NCBI RefSeq assembly: GCF_000328685.1 | Contig: NC_019976.1 | Coordinates: 223,964-287,963, forward strand | Origin: Natronococcus occultus SP4 | Lineage (GTDB): Archaea; Halobacteriota; Halobacteria; Halobacteriales; Natrialbaceae | DNA: 64,000 nucleotides | Reading direction: 5' to 3' | Part shown: positions 36,956 through 46,034 of the stretch, one piece after another | Numbering within the stretch: the stretch's first letter is position 1 | Layout of the letters: every line of letters starts with the position of its first letter | Position numbers and translations under genes: made by a program | The notes under the pieces: generated by a model | What the model saw: the letters and a program-made list of their open reading frames with translations, nothing else | Told to the model about the DNA's origin: nothing | Database searches by the model: none

Positions 36956-38326
36956 ATGAGCTACCACGATCAGCTACAACAGACGAAAACGACTCCGACG
37001 GGGTCGACTGGCAGCCCCTTCGCACCGCACACGGAAGCCGACGTCGAGGCGATGCTGCAGGCTATCGGCGCGGAGTCGATAGAAGACCTGTTCGATATAC
37101 CGGCTTCGGTTCGGTTCGACGCCGAGTTCGGTATCGAAGCCGCGTCGGAGCAAGAAGTCGTACAGCGAGTGACGAAAGTACTGGGTCAGAACGACTCAGC
37201 TATCGAGTTTCTGGGCCGTGGCCATTACGATCACTACGTCCCGTCGTTAGTCGACCACCTGGCCGATCGGTCGGAGTTTCTCACGTCCTACACTCAGTAT
37301 CAACCCGAGGTCACACAGGGGTTCCTGCAGGCGCTGTTCGAGTATCAGTCACTGCTCGTCGAGCTGACCGGTCTCGAGATCGCAAACTGCTCGATGTACG
37401 ACGCTGCAACCGCACTCGGAGAGGCGGCAACGCTCTCTCAGCGTGTTCGGAGCGTTAGCGGTAACCGCGTGCTTGTACCCGATATCCTCCGGGACGAACG
37501 CCGGGCCGTTCTCGAGAACTACGCCAGTGGGTCCTCCCTTGTCATCGACGAGTACTCGACCACCAACGGTGTCGTTGACCCCGACGCCCTCAGTGGTGTA
37601 CTCGACGACGACGTTGCGCTGGTCTATGTAGAGAACCCGACGACCACGGGGCTCATACAAGAGCAGCTCGAAGAGATCGGCACGCTGCTTGCTGACGACG
37701 ATGTACTGTTCTGTCTCGGTTCCGATCCGATCGCGCTCTCGTTGCTACAGCCCCCCGCATCGATCGGCGCCGACGTCGTCGTCGGCGACGCAAGCGTCCT
37801 CGGACTGGGATCGGCGTACGGTACAGGGTTAGGCCTCTTTGCGTGCAGAGAGAAGTTCCTTCGACAAGTTCCCGGTCGTCTCGTCGGTGCCAGTCGAGAC
37901 GAGAGCGATCACCGTGCGTACACGCTGACGCTTCAGACGCGAGAACAGCACATTCGGCGCGAGCGAGCAACCTCGAATATCTGTACGAACCAGGCTTGGG
38001 TCGCGCTCCGGGCAGCGATCCATGCTTCGCTTCTGGGACCGGACGGTCTCGTTGATCTTGCGAAAAAATGTCACCAGCTTCCGGAAGCGCTCGCAAAAGA
38101 GCTGAACGAAATCGATGGTATCTCGGCGCCCGTCCACGATGGACACCATTTCCGAGAGTTCAGAGTCTCCGTCGAGCCGGATGCAGAGGATCTCGTTTCG
38201 AACCTGTACGCGGAAGGCGTTGCCGTCCATGCTGTTGATGCCGATACGATCCAGATCTGTGTGACTGATATAAACGAACGACAGACGGAAGAACTCGTTA
38301 CAGCAATTACGAAGGTGTTAGACTAA
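36956..38326 (+). CDS. gcvPA: Glycine dehydrogenase (decarboxylating) subunit 1
   Basis: N-terminal half of the split P protein. 456 residues; the family starts near [13 protein letters not shown] (about 21-33), so this protein has a short extra N-terminus. Conserved pieces are [18 protein letters not shown] near 87-104, [20 protein letters not shown] near 115-134 and [14 protein letters not shown] near 147-160. It forms a heterotetramer with subunit 2. It overlaps gcvPB by one base (TAATG), indicating translational coupling. Confidence 0.95.
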   Translation: MSYHDQLQQTKTTPTGSTGSPFAPHTEADVEAMLQAIGAESIEDLFDIPASVRFDAEFGIEAASEQEVVQRVTKVLGQNDSAIEFLGRGHYDHYVPSLVDHLADRSEFLTSYTQYQPEVTQGFLQALFEYQSLLVELTGLEIANCSMYDAATALGEAATLSQRVRSVSGNRVLVPDILRDERRAVLENYASGSSLVIDEYSTTNGVVDPDALSGVLDDDVALVYVENPTTTGLIQEQLEEIGTLLADDDVLFCLGSDPIALSLLQPPASIGADVVVGDASVLGLGSAYGTGLGLFACREKFLRQVPGRLVGASRDESDHRAYTLTLQTREQHIRRERATSNICTNQAWVALRAAIHASLLGPDGLVDLAKKCHQLPEALAKELNEIDGISAPVHDGHHFREFRVSVEPDAEDLVSNLYAEGVAVHAVDADTIQICVTDINERQTEELVTAITKVLD

Positions 38327-39759
38327 TGCAACAACACGATCAGGCCGTCTGGAACGACACGAACACGGACGGGTACGAGCCGCTTCTCTCCGAGAAAGAC
38401 CAGACCGCGATCGACGTCGAATACGAGGGACTACCCGACGATCTTACCAGAGAGACGCTAGAGTTGCCGTCCCTTTCCGAGCCGGAGGTCGCTCGCCACT
38501 ATACGCGACTCTCGCAGATGAACTACGGGATCGACAGCGGCCCGTATCCGCTGGGATCGTGCACGATGAAGTACAACCCCAGGTTCACCGAGGACGTCGC
38601 AGCCCGGTCCGAAGCTGCGGTACACCCCGATCGAGCCGAAGAGTCCGTGCAGGGGACACTGCAGCTCTATCACGAACTACAGGAGTACCTCGGCCGAATC
38701 GGCGGAATGGACGCAGTAACGCTGCAACCACCAGCCGGAGCTGCGGGTGAATTTACGGGGATCCTGGTAGCCAAAGCGTACCACGAACGGAACGGTGAAG
38801 GCGAGCAGCGATCGGAAGTTATCGTCCCTGCAAGCGCCCACGGCACGAACTTCGCCAGCGCCGCGATGGCCGGTTACGACGTGGTCGAGCTACCGGGTGA
38901 CGAGGACGGTCGCGTCGATCTGGATGCGCTGAGATCCGCCGTCGGTGAAGAGACGGCTGCACTCATGCTGACGAACCCGAATACGCTCGGTCTCTTCGAA
39001 CGCGATATCGAAGAGATAGCAGATCTCGTCCACGACGCGGGCGGACTGTTGTACTACGATGGGGCCAACCTGAATGCGCTTCTCGGCCGTGCCCGACCTG
39101 GGGATATGGGGTTCGACATCATGCACTACAACGTCCACAAAACATTCGCGACGCCCCACGGCGGTGGCGGTCCGGGAGCCGGTCCGATCGGAGTGACAGC
39201 GGAACTGGAGTCGTTCCTTCCGACCCCGCAAATCGAAGAGAAAGACGGGGAGTACGAGCTAATCGAACCTGCGCACTCGGTAGGAAAGGTTCACGGTGCG
39301 ATGGGTAACTGGTTAGTTCTGATCAAGGCGCATGCGTATATCTGCCGGTTGGGTGACGAAGGACTGAAAGATACGAGCGCAAAAGCGGTCCTCAACGCGA
39401 ACTATCTCGCTTCGCAGATCGATCTCGAGATTCCGTTCGGGCCGTTCCATCACGAGTTCGTCGCGAGTGCGGGCGAACTAGACGCGGCAGACTTCGCAAA
39501 GCGGATGCTCGATTACGGCGTCCATCCGCCGACGACGAAGTGGCCCGAGATCGTCTCCGAAGCGCTCATGACAGAACCAACTGAAGCGGAGAGCAAAACG
39601 ACGCTCGATCAGTTAGCTGCCGCGTTCAACGCCGTGGCCAGTGAAGAGGAAGCGACCATCGCGGCTGCACCGGAGAAGACCAGCGCTCGCTATATCGACC
39701 AGACAAGCGCTGCCCGAAGTCCACAGCTTTCCTGGCATGCGTTGTCCAGCGACGAATAG
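38326..39759 (+). CDS. gcvPB: Glycine dehydrogenase (decarboxylating) subunit 2
   Basis: PLP-carrying half of the split P protein, 477 residues. The PLP Lys is K272 in HYNVHKTFATPHGGGGPG. Other family stretches are YPLGSCTMKYNPR near 73-85, LQPPAGAAGEFTG near 132-144 and ANYLASQI. Decarboxylates glycine and loads the aminomethyl group on GcvH. Last gene of the tight gcvT-H-PA-PB run; the lipoamide dehydrogenase follows after 148 bp. Confidence 0.95.
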   Translation: MQQHDQAVWNDTNTDGYEPLLSEKDQTAIDVEYEGLPDDLTRETLELPSLSEPEVARHYTRLSQMNYGIDSGPYPLGSCTMKYNPRFTEDVAARSEAAVHPDRAEESVQGTLQLYHELQEYLGRIGGMDAVTLQPPAGAAGEFTGILVAKAYHERNGEGEQRSEVIVPASAHGTNFASAAMAGYDVVELPGDEDGRVDLDALRSAVGEETAALMLTNPNTLGLFERDIEEIADLVHDAGGLLYYDGANLNALLGRARPGDMGFDIMHYNVHKTFATPHGGGGPGAGPIGVTAELESFLPTPQIEEKDGEYELIEPAHSVGKVHGAMGNWLVLIKAHAYICRLGDEGLKDTSAKAVLNANYLASQIDLEIPFGPFHHEFVASAGELDAADFAKRMLDYGVHPPTTKWPEIVSEALMTEPTEAESKTTLDQLAAAFNAVASEEEATIAAAPEKTSARYIDQTSAARSPQLSWHALSSDE

Positions 39760-39907
39760 GGACGGCGCTGTTTTCTGATACCCCTCAGCCGTAGAACACA
39801 GGATCTCCGACGATAATCTCCTGACGAGCGACGGCGGGTAACCGGTCACGGACGGAAGACTATCCCCAACCGTAAACATCAACCTCTTCGGGTGCACTTA
39901 CCACGAT

Positions 39908-41326
39908 ATGAGTGCTCGTGATCCACCTACCAGTACGGACGTACTAGTCATCGGTGCCGGACCAGGCGGCTACGTCGCCGCGATCCGCGCGGCACAGCTC
40001 GGCCTCGATGTCACGCTCGTCGAGAAAGACGCCTACGGGGGGACCTGTCTCAACCACGGCTGTATCCCCTCGAAGGCGCTTATTTCCGCGACGGACCTTG
40101 CACACCGCACCAGGGAGGCAAGCCACATGGGAATTCACGCGGAGCTGACCATCGAAATGTCCGAGTTAGTGGCCTGGAAAGACCAGGTCGTCGAGCAGCT
40201 CACGTCCGGTGTAGAGAAACTCTGTAAGGGGAACGGGGTTACGCTCGTCGAAGGCGCCGCGGAGTTTACTGGTGAAAATACGGTCCGAATCACCAACAGT
40301 AGAGAGGACGACACGAACCGGCTCGAGTTCGAACACGCGATCGTTGCGACGGGGAGTCAGCCGGTCGAGCTTCCCGGCTTCGAGTTCGACGGAGAACAGA
40401 TCCTCTCTTCACGAGACGCCCTGGCGATGGAGTCGATACCGGACCGGCTGATCGTAGTCGGTGCTGGCTACATCGGGATGGAGCTAGCAACGGTGTTCGC
40501 AAAGGCAGGAGCAAACGTTACCGTCATAGAGATGCTCGACGAGGCGTTACCCGGCTACGGCGCGGACGTTACTCGCGTCGTCAAACAACGAGCTACAGAA
40601 TTGGGAATCGAGTTCCATTTCGAAGCGGCCGCAGACAGCTGGGAACGTACCACTGACGGCATTACCGTTACGACCACATCCGAAGATGGAGGGGTCTCGG
40701 AGTTCACAGCGGAGAAAGCACTCGTCGCAGTCGGGCGCAAACCAGTTACGGAAACGGTTTCGTTGGAGGCTGCCGGAGTCGAGACCGACGAAGATGGATT
40801 CGTTCCGACTGACGACTATGCTCGAACCAACCGAGAGCATATCTTCGCCGTCGGCGACGTTGCGGGCGAGCCGATGCTCGCACACAAGGGAATGTACGAG
40901 GGAGAAATCGCCGCGGAGTACATCGCGGGCGGATCAGCGACAGTCGATCCACAGGCCATCCCTGCCGTCGTGTTCACCGATCCTGAGATCGCCACAGTGG
41001 GGATGACGGAAGCGGAAGCTGCAAAAGCAGGTTTCGATCCGATCGTCGGCGAAATGCACCTACGCGGGAGCGGTCGCGCACTCACGATGGACGAAGCCAG
41101 TGGGTTCGTCAGGGTCATTGCTGCCGAAACAGGCAACGTAGTAGGTGCCCAGATCGTCGCCCCAGAAGCTTCGGAACTCATTGCCGAGTTGGGCCTCGTT
41201 ATCGAATCCGAAATGTCATTGGATGCCATGATCGAGACGGTCCACGCACATCCGACGCTCTCAGAAACGGTTCGAGAGGCAGCCGCGAACGCAGCAGGAC
41301 AGGCAATTCACACTCTCAATCGGTAG
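39908..41326 (+). CDS. lpdA: Dihydrolipoyl dehydrogenase (L protein)
   Basis: Reoxidises the H-protein lipoyl arm with NAD. 472 residues. FAD-binding GAGPGG near 17-22, redox pair C47/C52 in GGTCLNHGCIPSK, NAD motif VVGAGYIGME near 183-192, second FAD motif FAVGDVAG near 315, and the C-terminal catalytic His-Glu in HAHPTLSE. Its place directly after gcvPB makes it a dedicated glycine-cleavage L protein. Haloarchaea usually also have an lpd in 2-oxoacid dehydrogenase operons, so a second function is possible. Confidence 0.95.
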   Translation: MSARDPPTSTDVLVIGAGPGGYVAAIRAAQLGLDVTLVEKDAYGGTCLNHGCIPSKALISATDLAHRTREASHMGIHAELTIEMSELVAWKDQVVEQLTSGVEKLCKGNGVTLVEGAAEFTGENTVRITNSREDDTNRLEFEHAIVATGSQPVELPGFEFDGEQILSSRDALAMESIPDRLIVVGAGYIGMELATVFAKAGANVTVIEMLDEALPGYGADVTRVVKQRATELGIEFHFEAAADSWERTTDGITVTTTSEDGGVSEFTAEKALVAVGRKPVTETVSLEAAGVETDEDGFVPTDDYARTNREHIFAVGDVAGEPMLAHKGMYEGEIAAEYIAGGSATVDPQAIPAVVFTDPEIATVGMTEAEAAKAGFDPIVGEMHLRGSGRALTMDEASGFVRVIAAETGNVVGAQIVAPEASELIAELGLVIESEMSLDAMIETVHAHPTLSETVREAAANAAGQAIHTLNR

Positions 41327-41693
41327 TCACGGTTCCTTCAGCCGCCGCGACTGTTTTCGCGTTCGTATTCTCAGTCCTCCACATGGTAGTCGCTGACCGT
41401 GTATGCACCGATCGAGGCGCGGGTCGAAATCAACGGTGGAAGCGAGGCCTGTAGAAGAGCGAACGAGAAACTGGAGTGAGCCGGCTTTGTGCAAGCAGTT
41501 TCGGTTGTTAGTTGACGCACCCCAGCGACCTCAAGAACTGTCTGGAAAGACTATTCACCACCCAGATCCACATTTGGCCAACTATTCAGACACTCATATT
41601 CGTGCTTCTGGAGGAATTTTCAATTTGTCTGTGTTATCAACTCACTATACCAGTGGTTTTATAATCACACAGTGTAAGATAACGACTACCAAG
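41327..41693. other. Intergenic region with promoter of the DUF5058 pair
   Basis: About 370 bases, no gene seen. An in-frame open stretch from 41403 is upstream extension only. A TATA box TTTTATAAT at 41657-41665 lies about 29 nt before the ATG at 41694 and fixes that start. Confidence 0.6.
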
Positions 41694-42440
41694 ATGTATT
41701 GTCCGAGTACAGCCGTTGCGCCGGCCTATATGGACGTCGCGAACAGTCCCTGGCTCTGGATCTCAGTGGTGCCAGTCGTTATGATGGTGTTGATACAAGC
41801 AGGACTGTTCCTGCGTCGGTCGTGGAAGAATGGAAAAGAGATGGGATTATCCGACGAACAGCTCACGACGGGATTGAAAACAGGCGTTATTTCTGCCATC
41901 GGTCCTGCAATAGCCGTACTTGCGGCGATGTTGGCACTCATCGCGACCGTCGGTGGACCCGTCGCCTGGATGCGACTCACTGTCATCGGATCCCTTGCGT
42001 TCGAACTGCCCGCCGCGGAGCTTGGTGTTTCCCAGTTGGGGTACGGATTTGGGGACGAAGGTATCACCGAGACTGCGTTCGCAACTGCAGTATGGACGAT
42101 GACGCTCGGTGGCATCGGTTGGTTGCTCGTGGCAGCGCTCGGAACCCCACACATGGAAAAAGCGAGACAGAAGGTTGTCGGCGGGAGAGACACGCTTCTC
42201 CCGATCGTTACCGCTGGCGCAATGCTTGGAGCGTTCGCGTACTTCGTGTCCGGAGAGATCACAGCCGGAGCTCCTGAAACAGCGTCCGTAGCAATGGGCG
42301 GATTGGTCATGAGTTCGCTCCTGGCGATAGCCGATGAAAAAGAGATTCAATGGATACGAGAGTGGGCGTTAGGTATTGCGATGGCCGTCGGTCTTCTCGT
42401 CGGGATGGGAATTCATACGGTCGCTGGAGGTGGGTGGTAA
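41694..42440 (+). CDS. DUF5058 membrane protein (putative transporter subunit)
   Basis: 248 residues from the ATG supported by the TATA box 29 nt upstream. It begins VANSPWLWISVVPVVMMVLIQAG and has about six hydrophobic segments. The stretch SAIGPAIAVLAAMLALIATVGGPVAWMRLTVIGS is a recognisable DUF5058 core. The family has no proven function. It is 2 bp from a second membrane protein and followed by an AbgA-like hydrolase, which argues for import of the hydrolase substrate. Confidence 0.75.
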   Translation: MYCPSTAVAPAYMDVANSPWLWISVVPVVMMVLIQAGLFLRRSWKNGKEMGLSDEQLTTGLKTGVISAIGPAIAVLAAMLALIATVGGPVAWMRLTVIGSLAFELPAAELGVSQLGYGFGDEGITETAFATAVWTMTLGGIGWLLVAALGTPHMEKARQKVVGGRDTLLPIVTAGAMLGAFAYFVSGEITAGAPETASVAMGGLVMSSLLAIADEKEIQWIREWALGIAMAVGLLVGMGIHTVAGGGW

Positions 42441-42442
42441 CC

Positions 42443-43186
42443 ATGTCGTCACCGTCCAGTTCGGGAGAGAGTACGCTATCCAGTTCGGAAGAAAGCGTGT
42501 ACGAATCCAACTTCATACCGTACATCAACAAGTGGGGAAGGATAACGAGTCTCCTCGCGATCGCTCTATCGTTCGGACCAGCGTTGACGCTGCTTGCTGT
42601 CTTCGAGATCGTACCGCCAGCGGGCGCGATAGTCGGTGGGTTCCTCTCCGTCGCAATCACTTTCGGGATGATTTGGTTTATCGAACCCATCTCCTACTAC
42701 CCGGTGCTTGGTATTCCAGGAACGTACATGGCGTTCCTGTCAGGAAACATCTCGAATCTGCGTCTCCCGTGTGCTGCCGCGGCGCAGGAAAGCGCCGACG
42801 TCGAACCCGGGACCCCACAGGGGAGCATTATTTCGACCATCGCTATCGCCGGCTCGATTTTCGTCAACGTTACGATACTGACTGTCGGCGTCTTCGCGCT
42901 CGTTCCCGTGTTTGAAGCGTTGCCCGAGTTCGTTCGAAACGCTCTCGAGTCCTATCTAGTGCCGGCGGTCTTCGGGGCGATCTTCGCCCAGTTCGGACGG
43001 GACTATCCGAAGATAGCCGCTGTTGGATTCTGCATTGCGCTGATCATGACGCTACTAATGGAGTTCGGATTCCTCGCTTTCCTCCCCGGAGTTCCCCTCT
43101 ATGCGGTAATCGTCGTCTCGGTGTTTGGCACGATTTACGTTGCAAAGCTCATGTGGGAAAACGGGTTGGTCGAAGCGGATACGTAA
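42443..43186 (+). CDS. Membrane protein partner of DUF5058 (putative transporter subunit)
   Basis: 247 residues with an N-terminal Ser-rich tail of about 20 residues and six or so hydrophobic segments. The start lies 2 bp after the DUF5058 stop, so the two are cotranslated. A distinctive central stretch near 88-120 reads YYPVLGIPGTYMAFLSGN followed by a polar loop (NLRLPCAAAAQESADVEPGTPQG). The Gly/Asn-rich and Pro-containing loop between helices could bind a solute. I do not recognise a named family. A hairpin follows the stop. Confidence 0.7.
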   Translation: MSSPSSSGESTLSSSEESVYESNFIPYINKWGRITSLLAIALSFGPALTLLAVFEIVPPAGAIVGGFLSVAITFGMIWFIEPISYYPVLGIPGTYMAFLSGNISNLRLPCAAAAQESADVEPGTPQGSIISTIAIAGSIFVNVTILTVGVFALVPVFEALPEFVRNALESYLVPAVFGAIFAQFGRDYPKIAAVGFCIALIMTLLMEFGFLAFLPGVPLYAVIVVSVFGTIYVAKLMWENGLVEADT

Positions 43187-43216
43187 CGCCCGTGACCCGT
43201 TCAGGGGTCAGTTGAA

Positions 43217-43239
43217 ACGAGACGCCGGAGGCGTCTCGT
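43217..43239 (+). terminator. Hairpin ACGAGACGCC-GGA-GGCGTCTCGT after the transporter pair
   Basis: Perfect 10-bp stem with a 3-base loop, 31 bp after the stop codon at 43186. No T-run follows, so it may stabilise the mRNA 3' end and not act as a classic terminator. The rest of the 43187-43500 gap has no gene; a TATA-like AATAAATG lies about 29 nt before the hydrolase start at 43501. Confidence 0.5.
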
Positions 43240-43500
43240 CATCCGGCGAGCCCTTCGATTTCGCCGCTCTCGCAGAGCGGATCGAACGGTGCCAACGACA
43301 CCGTCACCATCACGATGCGGCATAGCCATCTCGGAAGACGTCGTTCCGCTCAATCACGGACGATTTCCTCCTCTGTACGACCCGAGGTGCCGGCCCGCTC
43401 CACCTGTCGGATACCGTCTCACGTCATCGATTTAATTTCCCAGTTTAGAGATGGTATAGAATAGGCAATCAATAAATGCGCAGTGTTCCCATGTTATACC

Positions 43501-44766
43501 ATGGCAGATAAGACCGATCTGGTGGAATTGCGACGGGAGTTTCATCAAAACCCGGAACCGGGCTGGCGTGAATTCTGGACGACGGCAAAGATCGTCGACG
43601 AGATCGAACGGATCGGTGTGGACGAACTTCATATCGGATCCGAGGCGGTCAACACTACGGAACGACTCGGCGTACCTGACGATCAGGAGTTGTCCGACTG
43701 GCTAGAGCAGGCCCGAAAACAGATCGAGCGCCCCGACGTTCTCGACAAGATCGCCGGTGGAAAAACCGGCGCCGTCGCAGTCATAGAGAACGGAGAAGGT
43801 CCGTGTGTGGCGCTTCGTGTCGACATCGATGCGCTCCCTATTACCGAATCGTCCGCCACGGATCACACACCGACTGCTGAGGGGTTTCGTTCGACGAACG
43901 AAGGGTTCATGCACGCCTGCGGTCATGACGCACATATCACACTCGGCTTGGGCGTTCTCGAAACGCTGTCGGCTCGAGAGTTCAACGGGACGTTCAAAGT
44001 CTTTTTCCAACCCTCTGAGGAGCTTCTTGGGGGTGGGAAAGCGATGGCAAGCACCTCTCACCTGAACGATGTAGATTACTTACTGGGAGTCCACGTTGGA
44101 CTCGAGAAGGAGACTGGAGAGGTCATCGCCGGTATGGATGGCGCACTCGCTCTCTCCCGCTTCGACATCTCCATCGAGGGAGAGTCTGCACATGCTGGAG
44201 CCGCTCCGGAGGACGGCCAGAACGCAATCCAAGCCTTCGTCACTGCGGCAAGCGACATCTACGCTATTCCTCGCCACCAAGACGGTGATACTCGAGTGAA
44301 CCTCGGGGAGATACACACGGAGAACGCAGCTAACGTGATTGCAGATCTGGTGACCGCAAAGGCGGAGGTCAGGGGCGAATCGACGCAGTTGATGGAATAC
44401 ATGAAAGAATCAGTGTACGACCGGTTAGAACACGCTGCAGCGATGCACGGCTGTGACGTAGATGTCACAGTTATCGGTGAGTCGATACGACAAGACTGCG
44501 ATAGAGAAATGGTAGATTCGGTATACGAAACCGCAGAAAGGATTGATGGGGTTACGTCGCCCGTCCGCAGAGACACGCTCGGAGCGAGTGAAGACGCTAC
44601 CTACCTCATGAAGACAGTTGCTGAAAACGGCGGAAAAGCCACGTACGTCGGTCTCGGTGCGAGTAATCCAAGTGGACATCATACGCCGACGTTCGACATT
44701 GACGAAGACTGTCTTCCCATCGGCGTCTCCGTCCTCTCACAGACAGCACTCGATTTGCTCGCCTGA
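43501..44766 (+). CDS. AbgA-like M20 amidohydrolase
   Basis: 421 residues, M20 metallopeptidase family. Metal-site motifs are RVDIDALP near 106-113, HACGHDAH near 138-145 and FQPSEE near 169-174, and the late His in GLGASNPSGHHTP. The N-terminal EPGWREFWTTAKIVDEIERIG and the extra segment near 45-85 (VNTTERLGVPDDQELSDWLEQ) resemble AbgA, a subunit of p-aminobenzoyl-glutamate hydrolase, and plant-hormone conjugate hydrolases, more than simple HipO. It likely splits an N-acyl or N-aryl amino acid. Next to a transporter pair and the glycine operon, an N-acylglycine-like substrate is an attractive guess. A paralogue lies at 46035-47315. Confidence 0.88.
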   Translation: MADKTDLVELRREFHQNPEPGWREFWTTAKIVDEIERIGVDELHIGSEAVNTTERLGVPDDQELSDWLEQARKQIERPDVLDKIAGGKTGAVAVIENGEGPCVALRVDIDALPITESSATDHTPTAEGFRSTNEGFMHACGHDAHITLGLGVLETLSAREFNGTFKVFFQPSEELLGGGKAMASTSHLNDVDYLLGVHVGLEKETGEVIAGMDGALALSRFDISIEGESAHAGAAPEDGQNAIQAFVTAASDIYAIPRHQDGDTRVNLGEIHTENAANVIADLVTAKAEVRGESTQLMEYMKESVYDRLEHAAAMHGCDVDVTVIGESIRQDCDREMVDSVYETAERIDGVTSPVRRDTLGASEDATYLMKTVAENGGKATYVGLGASNPSGHHTPTFDIDEDCLPIGVSVLSQTALDLLA

Positions 44767-45376
44767 GCATCACTGTAGAGTCTGAGAGCTCATACTCTGA
44801 TATCTCTGAGGTTGGTACTGCCCGGTTTGAGCTCCGCTTTCACCCATCGTTTGTTTACGGAGTGTGTTTACATTTAGCAGTCACGGGACCAATAATCGCG
44901 GTTAGTCGAACCCAGACTACACCTCTAACGTAGTATGTTAGTATTCGCCCCCACTCATTACATTCATACTATTGTAATTTATGACTATTTGCTGAACTGG
45001 GTAAACGGAAAACGTAAACAACAGACGTACGTCGTAATTTCACCTTGAGTCGACCACTGTCAGAATAGTATGACAGGATAAATGAATGAGTGGGGTTGAT
45101 CGCGACTGGAAAAAGAAGGCTCCGTTGCGAGGTTATCTAATCCTGTTCTCAGGCGTTCTCTCCACTGTACTTCGTGAGACGTGTAGAGAATTGGACGCCG
45201 TCTTGCAGTATGAAGAGCTGTGTTGAACGGTGCCGGAATAGGTCGCTAAATCAAAGGAGTTGAAGCGGGAGGGCTGCGGTGTCTATGACACAACTCTCCC
45301 GCTCCGTTGGGTAAGTTGTGCCGCTTGCTCAGAATGTTGATTCCGTCCTATCGTCTAAAGTTCGCCTCTGGTAGCG
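44767..45376. other. Intergenic region with IS remnants
   Basis: About 600 bases, AT-rich at first (44870-45080). From about 45205 on it looks like the left end and start of an IS5-type element (listed separately). No intact gene. Confidence 0.5.
45285..45376 (+). pseudogene. Relic of an IS5-family transposase N-terminus
   Basis: The translation MTQLSRSVG, stop, VVPLAQNVDS matches the opening of haloarchaeal IS5-type transposases (MTQLSRFT...VVPLAQNAV type) but has a TAA at codon 10 and ends within 30 codons. Only the first 90 bases and perhaps the upstream end remain. Confidence 0.45.
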
Positions 45377-45550
45377 TCAGTTGACACCTCCATTGTGGGA
45401 ACCACCTCGGGTGACGTCGTCAACGGTTGATTCAATCTCCCTAAGTCCGTTCACGGTACCGAGCGTGATGCCGTGCTCCACGAGGACAATGGCGTACTGT
45501 CCGTCCGTTCCGATTCGGTCGAGTCGTGCGTTGATCCCTGTCGTGGTCAC
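45377..45550 (-). other. Uncertain 57-codon frame, in frame after the HTH gene
   Basis: From a GTG at 45550 the frame encodes 57 residues (VTTTGINARLDRIGTDGQYA, then a Val/Ile-rich strand and GLREIESTVDDVT). It is in the same frame as the upstream HTH gene, separated by one TAG (45620-45622), with open codons between. Composition is protein-like. It may be a separate small gene, or the severed C-terminal part of a longer regulator. No family recognised. Confidence 0.35.
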
Positions 45551-45619
45551 TCCGATCTCCTGGTGTGTCGGTATCGTAAATCGTTCGCGCTGTTCGAATT
45601 CATCCGCGTTCTCTGGACC

Positions 45620-45910
45620 CTAGTTGTCTATATCGAGGACGTAAAAGTGCTTTCGAGCGTCGGTGAACGAGAGCTGGGTCTTGATCACGTTTCGTTCGTC
45701 GAGACGTCCGAGCGCGTACCGGACGGTTCGTGCCGGGAGCAACGTTGTATCGGCGATCTGTTGCTGGCTCATCGCGCCGTTGTACTCGAGAACCTTGACG
45801 ACGAGTTTGGCGCTCGGCGGGAGGTCGCGGACGTCCTCCCACGTTCCGCGGAAATCGTCCTCGGACTCTGACGGCTGTGTGCTCGGCTCCGATTGCTCTG
45901 TAGCGCCCAT
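45620..45910 (-). CDS. Small winged-helix (MarR/TrmB-like) regulator
   Basis: 96 residues: an acidic N-terminus of about 25, then DLPPSAKLVVKVLEYNGAMS and a helix-turn-helix with QQQIADTTLLPARTVRYALG near 49-68, and a wing near 75-92 (VIKTQLSFTDARKHFYVLD). This single-domain form is common in haloarchaea and lies upstream of no obvious effector domain. It lies between two AbgA-like hydrolase genes and may regulate one of them. ATG at 45910 is chosen over GTG at 45913. Confidence 0.8.
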   Translation of the reverse strand: MGATEQSEPSTQPSESEDDFRGTWEDVRDLPPSAKLVVKVLEYNGAMSQQQIADTTLLPARTVRYALGRLDERNVIKTQLSFTDARKHFYVLDIDN

Positions 45911-46034
45911 CACGTACTCTTAGTGGAATTCATAGTAATAATTCTTTCTATGGTAGAAATTATGACTACTCATTACCTCGGATCGATCGACGGCACCGCT
46001 CGGTCCCTCAAGACGCGACGGGACATACGAACGC

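Noticed and set aside
43217..43239. CRISPR-like repeat unit
   Set aside because: Single hairpin with no direct repeats or spacers; no CRISPR array or cas gene seen in the window.
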